Assembly: GCA_002350805.1 (NCBI GenBank)
Contig: DEFO01000010.1
Location: forward strand, 9,846 to 19,568
DNA: 9,723 nt
From: Prevotella sp. UBA2850
GTDB taxonomy: Bacteria; Bacteroidota; Bacteroidia; Bacteroidales; Bacteroidaceae
Direction of reading: 5' to 3'
The position numbers and the translations under genes were made by a program. Under the pieces are notes generated by a model. The model had not been told where the DNA came from, searched no databases, and saw only the letters and a list, made by a program, of their open reading frames with translations. How positions within the stretch are numbered: position 1 is the stretch's first letter; each line of letters starts with the position of its first letter. Positions 5,937 to 9,723 of the stretch are shown here, one piece after another.

Positions 5937-8795
5937 ATGAAGCAAGAAGCGAGACTGATACTTGATGACGGCACAGAGTTCTGCGGCTGGTCGTTTGGCT
6001 ACGAAGCAAATGCCGTAGGCGAAGTGGTGTTCAATACCGCGATGACGGGCTACCCCGAAAGTCTGACCGACCCAAGCTATGCAGGACAAATATTGGTGGC
6101 AACTTATCCCTTGATAGGAAACTATGGTGTTCCAGAGACAGGAGGCGAACCTTTGCCAAAGTTCATGGAGAGCGAGAGGATTCATGTCAAAGGTCTTGTC
6201 GTAGCAGATTATAGCGAGAGGTACAGCCATTGGAATGCCAAGGAATCGCTCTCAGAATGGTTGAGACGGGAGAAAATTCCTGCCATTAGCGGTATTGACA
6301 CACGAAGGCTCACCCAGCGTCTTAGGGAGAGTGGCGTCATGAGAGGGAGAATTGTCATCTCAGATTACTCAGATTTTTCAGATTACTCTGAATACTCTGA
6401 AAACTCCGATTATGGCAGCATCAATTGGGTGGAACAAGTGAGTTGCAAGGAGGTGATTCATTATAACGAGGGAGCGGGCAAGCGCGTTGTGCTTGTCGAC
6501 TGCGGAGTCAAGGCCAACATCATCCGCTGTCTGGTGAGGCGGGGTGTAGAGGTTATCAGGGTTCCGTGGGACTACGACTTCAATCAGCTTGATTTCGATG
6601 GCTTGTTTCTGGCGAATGGTCCTGGCGACCCTGAGCAATGCAGTAAGACGGTGGAGCACATCCGCATATTCTTGAACCATCCCGATGTGCGGCCGCTTAT
6701 GGGCATCTGTCTCGGCAATCAACTCCTGGCAAGGGCGGCCGGGGCTCAGACATATAAACTGAAGTATGGCCATCGCAGTCATAATCAGCCGGTGAGGCGC
6801 GTTGGTACCACACAATGTTTTATCACGAGCCAGAATCATGGTTATGCCGTTGATGCCACAACTCTTCCAGCTGACTGGGAACCCTTGTTTGTCAATATGA
6901 ATGACGGTTCCAACGAGGGCATCCGCCACAAGACGAAGCCTTGGTTCTCTGCACAATTCCACCCTGAGGCCTCTTCCGGTCCGACAGATACGGAATGGAT
7001 GTTTGACGAATTTGTTTCATTAGTAAACAAGCTGACAACGAAACAAGACAAGAGCTTGGATGTCGAGGCCGACAACTGCCCAGCTCATCAGCAACCAACC
7101 TACTTCTCTGCTGTGAGGAAAGTCCTCCTTCTGGGCTCAGGTGCGCTCAAAATCGGTCAAGCAGGAGAATTCGACTATAGTGGCGCCCAGGCGTTGAAAG
7201 CCTTGAAGGAAGAGGGCATTCATTCTGTGCTCATCAATCCTAATGTCGCAACGGTTCAAACATCGAAGGATGTTGCGGATACTGTCTATTTCCAGCCTGT
7301 TACGCCGGAGTTCGTAGAGCGAGTCATAGAAAAGGAGCGGCCTGATGGTATTCTGTTGAGCTTTGGCGGACAGACTGCCTTGAACTGTGGTGTAGAGCTT
7401 TTCAAGAGGGGCGTTTTCGAGAAATATGGTGTTAAAGTTCTTGGCACACCTGTCCAGGCCATCATTGATACAGAAGACCGCGACCTCTTTGTCCGCCGTC
7501 TTGACGAGATTGGCGTGAAGACTATCAAGAGCGAGGCTTGCAGGACCATCGGGGAAATACAACGGGCTGCCCACGAGCTGGGCTTCCCCGTCATACTTCG
7601 TGCAGCCTATGCCCTCGGGGGCCTTGGCTCGGGCTTCTGCGACAACGACGAGGAGTTAATGGCGCAGGCCGAGGAAGCCTTCTCCTTCTCACCTCAGGTG
7701 TTGGTGGAAAAGTCGCTGAAAGGCTGGAAGGAAATCGAGTATGAGGTGGTGCGCGACCGTTACGACAACTGCATTACCGTCTGCAATATGGAGAACTTCG
7801 ACCCACTCGGCATCCATACGGGCGAGAGCATCGTCGTGGCCCCCTCACAGACGCTCACCAACAGCGAATACCACAAGCTGCGTGCGCTTGCCATTAAGAT
7901 TATACGTCACATTGGTATTGTCGGCGAATGTAATGTGCAGTACGCCCTTGATCCTCATTCAGAGGACTATCGTGTCATCGAGGTCAACGCCCGGCTGAGC
8001 CGCTCATCTGCCCTGGCAAGCAAGGCTACAGGTTATCCTTTGGCTTTCGTTGCTACCAAACTTGGCCTCGGTTACGGACTCTTTGAGCTAAAGAACTCTG
8101 TCACCAAGACTACAAGTGCCTTTTTTGAGCCCGCTCTCGACTACGTGGTGTGCAAGATTCCGCGTTGGGACCTCTCCAAGTTCCACGGCGTGAACCATGA
8201 GTTGGGCTCCAGCATGAAAAGCGTGGGGGAAGTGATGGCTGTCGGTCGTACTTTCGAGGAGGCCATCCAGAAAGGCTTGCGTATGATAGGACAAGGCATG
8301 CATGGCTTTGTAGATAACCACGAAGTGAGGATTCCGAACGTACCAAAGGCTCTCCAACACGCTACAGACATACGCATCTTTGCTATAGCTAAAGCCATGC
8401 TGGTGGGGTATTCTGTAGAGCAGATACATCGTCTGACAAAGATTGATCGTTGGTTCCTCGAGAAGCTGAAGCATATCGTTGACATCAACGAGAGACTGAA
8501 AGAGAATAGCCAAATAGCCGAAGTCATCGAGTTTATGGACAGTTCAGAATTACTTGAATACCTTGAGACTTCCGACATCTCCAACCTGCTTCGCGAGGCA
8601 AAAGTGTATGGTTTTTCCGACTTCCAAATAGGTAGGGCCCTTCGCCTCGAGTTAACGATGAACATGGAGCAGGCAGGATTGACGGTTCGTAAGTGGCGAA
8701 AAGAGTTTGGCATTGTTCCCGTCGTCAATCAGATTGATACCCTTGCAGCCGAATATCCTGCCCAAACGAACTATCTCTATTTATCATACTTATAG
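5937..8795 (+). CDS. carA: CarA-CarB fusion, carbamoyl-phosphate synthase, truncated in the CarB part
   Basis: Carbamoyl-phosphate synthase uses glutamine, bicarbonate and two ATP to make carbamoyl phosphate for pyrimidines and arginine. Residues 1-370 are CarA: LDDGTEFCGWSFGYEA at the start, then a class I glutaminase with Cys258 (GICLGNQLLA), SQNHGYAVD, and H342/E344 in QFHPEASS. A linker of about 20 residues without any Met leads to CarB at VRKVLLLGSGALKIG (from 393). The carboxyphosphate ATP-grasp domain shows YALGGLGSG (561-566), VEKSLKGWKEIEYEV and the ATP/metal motif EVNARLSRSSALASKATG (E682, N684). The oligomerisation domain follows. The frame ends at PAQTNYLYLSYL-stop, where complete CarB runs on into the carbamoyl-phosphate domain. 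About 510 residues, including the second ATP-grasp and the allosteric domain, are missing, so this product alone should not complete the reaction. Residues 142-159 are a low-complexity repeat insertion. Confidence 0.9.
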   Translation: MKQEARLILDDGTEFCGWSFGYEANAVGEVVFNTAMTGYPESLTDPSYAGQILVATYPLIGNYGVPETGGEPLPKFMESERIHVKGLVVADYSERYSHWNAKESLSEWLRREKIPAISGIDTRRLTQRLRESGVMRGRIVISDYSDFSDYSEYSENSDYGSINWVEQVSCKEVIHYNEGAGKRVVLVDCGVKANIIRCLVRRGVEVIRVPWDYDFNQLDFDGLFLANGPGDPEQCSKTVEHIRIFLNHPDVRPLMGICLGNQLLARAAGAQTYKLKYGHRSHNQPVRRVGTTQCFITSQNHGYAVDATTLPADWEPLFVNMNDGSNEGIRHKTKPWFSAQFHPEASSGPTDTEWMFDEFVSLVNKLTTKQDKSLDVEADNCPAHQQPTYFSAVRKVLLLGSGALKIGQAGEFDYSGAQALKALKEEGIHSVLINPNVATVQTSKDVADTVYFQPVTPEFVERVIEKERPDGILLSFGGQTALNCGVELFKRGVFEKYGVKVLGTPVQAIIDTEDRDLFVRRLDEIGVKTIKSEACRTIGEIQRAAHELGFPVILRAAYALGGLGSGFCDNDEELMAQAEEAFSFSPQVLVEKSLKGWKEIEYEVVRDRYDNCITVCNMENFDPLGIHTGESIVVAPSQTLTNSEYHKLRALAIKIIRHIGIVGECNVQYALDPHSEDYRVIEVNARLSRSSALASKATGYPLAFVATKLGLGYGLFELKNSVTKTTSAFFEPALDYVVCKIPRWDLSKFHGVNHELGSSMKSVGEVMAVGRTFEEAIQKGLRMIGQGMHGFVDNHEVRIPNVPKALQHATDIRIFAIAKAMLVGYSVEQIHRLTKIDRWFLEKLKHIVDINERLKENSQIAEVIEFMDSSELLEYLETSDISNLLREAKVYGFSDFQIGRALRLELTMNMEQAGLTVRKWRKEFGIVPVVNQIDTLAAEYPAQTNYLYLSYL
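6360..6413 (+). repeat. Six-unit 9-nt repeat (Ser-Asp-Tyr-like) inside carA
   Basis: Six consecutive 9-nt units, each close to TCAGATTAC, encode SDY, SDF, SDY, SEY, SEN, SDY (residues 142-159). The unit is a multiple of three, so the frame is kept. The repeat lies after GVMRGRIVI and before GSINWVEQVSCKEV, in the loop between the N-terminal CarA domain and the glutaminase domain, where CarA proteins vary in length. The units have diverged at third positions and some first or second positions, so the expansion is not very recent. Confidence 0.8.
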
Positions 8796-8800
8796 AGATA
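8772..8800. repeat. Perfect 9-bp inverted repeat at the carB break point
   Basis: TATCTCTAT (8772-8780) and ATAGAGATA (8792-8800) are exact inverted copies around an 11-nt spacer, TTATCATACTT. The left arm and the beginning of the spacer encode the end of recognisable CarB (YLYLSY); the carAB stop codon TAG (8793-8795) is in the right arm. Arm-spacer-arm geometry of this size resembles a core site of a tyrosine or serine recombinase. It could instead be a transcript hairpin, but the stem is A/T-rich with an 11-nt loop and no U-tract. Confidence 0.55.
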
Positions 8801-8974
8801 CCGTACATCTAACAATATGTGAACCAAATACCTTTTATGCTATGACTATTCCGTCCCAACACTTCCAAATGACCCAATATATTCGATGGGGGCAGACACC
8901 TTCGGCCTTCCTCACAATATCCGAAAACTACTAATTAAACTTAGACGATGAGACTACTTTTTTGAATTTTGGAT
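8796..8974. other. Non-coding stretch between truncated carB and the mob-like gene
   Basis: This stretch of 179 nt separates two convergent genes. All plus-strand frames after 8795 are short, and none resembles the missing CarB C-terminal half (I looked for the expected VLGSGAYRIGSSVEFDW-type start). No terminator-like stem with a U-tract and no further copy of the 9-bp arm sequence was found. It is probably the end region of the inserted DNA. Confidence 0.4.
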
Positions 8975-9723
8975 TTAGATGCCCCAGCCAGTCTTTTTCT
9001 TCGTACCGTCCCAGTTGGTAAGTTCATCGTTAGAACCGCCCCCACCTGTACTAATGCCACTCCTACCGCCAGCAGAGAGGAGTAGATTCGCCATCAAATC
9101 TTTGGTAACCGTCATCGCATCACAGAGTTGCCGAGTGCGAGATGCCGTAAGACCAGCTTTGAACTCGGACATTCCAGTCCATGACACCTCCTCTAACAGG
9201 TAGGCAGTAGCCATCCTGCGTTGCTTTTCGTCAGTCGGGTCAAGGCCATACCTGAATGCTTCAGCAATAATACCCCATGCAACAGCGTTACCCTGCTTGG
9301 GCTGGAAGTCGTTGTCTTTGCCATATGCATAATCCCTGATGGCAGCAACACCATCCTCAATCCATTTGTCAATCTGCTTCGAGAAGGCTTCCTTTTTCTG
9401 CTGTATGCTCTCCCAGATTTCCTTTATTTCAGGGATGCCCAGCATTTCCCGGACTTGGTTTTCTGCACTTTCGGCTCGCTGATGCTCACTATATGCCTTG
9501 TTGCCTGAACGGATGGCCTCGGATTCGGCTTTGTCAAGTCGCCCCTGCAGTTCCTTGATTTCTGCATCCTTCTTGTCCCGAAGTCGGGTGATGGCATTCT
9601 CGTCCATCGAAGCAATTCGCTTTCTAAGGATGTCGTTTTCTTCAGTCAATCGACCATTCTCCTTTTGCAGCTGCTTGTTCTGCTCAATGATGGCTCTTAC
9701 CCTGAATATTTCACGATGATAAT
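8975..9723 (-). CDS. C-terminal region of a probable mobilisation protein (MobV/Pre-like), 5' partial
   Basis: The minus-strand frame stays open to the right edge (it reads YHREIFRVRAIIEQNKQLQ at the edge), so the N-terminus lies outside; 248 residues are visible. The first 85 or so form a charged heptad-like coiled coil (ENDILRKRIASMDENAI, then KDAEIKELQGRLDKAESEA). A helical domain follows with EMLGIPEIKEIWESI, AVAWGIIAEAFRYGLDP and ATAYLLEEVSWTGMSEF. The tail is Gly-rich and basic: LLSAGGRSGISTGGGGSNDE, ending TKKKTGWGI. This build recalls the C-terminal parts of Bacteroidales mobilisation relaxases, which nick a plasmid or transposon at oriT. The catalytic relaxase domain would be upstream and is not visible, so the call rests on the tail alone. 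A possible alternative start at 9649 (TTG) is internal to the open frame and unlikely. It faces carB tail to tail. Confidence 0.55.
   Translation of the reverse strand, partial: YHREIFRVRAIIEQNKQLQKENGRLTEENDILRKRIASMDENAITRLRDKKDAEIKELQGRLDKAESEAIRSGNKAYSEHQRAESAENQVREMLGIPEIKEIWESIQQKKEAFSKQIDKWIEDGVAAIRDYAYGKDNDFQPKQGNAVAWGIIAEAFRYGLDPTDEKQRRMATAYLLEEVSWTGMSEFKAGLTASRTRQLCDAMTVTKDLMANLLLSAGGRSGISTGGGGSNDELTNWDGTKKKTGWGI

Noticed and set aside
7113..7115. GTG as a separate start for carB
   Set aside because: The frame is continuous with CarA, and no A-rich leader or Shine-Dalgarno-like sequence precedes it; the fusion reading is simpler.
8796..8934. Short plus-strand open frame that continues past the carB stop in another frame
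   Set aside because: I tested it as a frameshifted continuation of CarB. The residues after the break (RDTVHLTICEPN and onward) show no likeness to the carbamoyl-phosphate domain, so a simple frameshift does not explain the truncation.

Overview
This window looks like chromosomal DNA from a member of the Bacteroidales, most likely Prevotella or a close relative. I infer this from the protein sequences (the long PurF variant and the CarA/CarB sequences read like Bacteroidales versions as I remember them), from A/T-rich leaders without clear Shine-Dalgarno sequences, and from short C-rich/G-rich palindromic repeats of a kind scattered through such genomes. No database search was possible, so the assignment rests on recognition.

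Layout: positions 1-5899 carry four plus-strand genes in a tight series: the 3' end of pyrG (CTP synthase), a purF-type amidophosphoribosyltransferase starting 1 nt after the pyrG stop, glmS (glucosamine-6-phosphate synthase) and asnB (asparagine synthetase B). A fifth plus-strand gene, 5937-8795, joins carA in frame to the first half of carB. All five proteins use the amide nitrogen of glutamine. PyrG and CarA carry class I (triad) amidotransferase domains; PurF, GlmS and AsnB carry class II (N-terminal cysteine) domains. The cluster therefore sends glutamine nitrogen into CTP, purines, amino sugars, asparagine and carbamoyl phosphate (pyrimidines and arginine).

The carAB reading frame stops abruptly at the boundary between the CarB oligomerisation domain and the second ATP-grasp half. 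The stop lies inside a perfect 9-bp inverted repeat with an 11-nt spacer (8772-8800). After about 180 nt of non-coding sequence comes the 3' part of a minus-strand gene that runs off the window. It resembles the coiled-coil C-terminal region of Bacteroidales mobilisation (MobV/Pre-type) proteins. The simplest reading is that position ~8790 is the edge of a mobilisable element or plasmid inserted in carB, or an assembly join.

A second theme is repeat DNA inside and beside genes. One palindromic repeat is read in frame within purF, another supplies the last codons and stop of purF, a related hairpin precedes asnB, a six-unit Ser-Asp-Tyr-like 9-nt repeat is read within carA, and short A/T-rich leader repeats are shared between glmS, asnB and carA.
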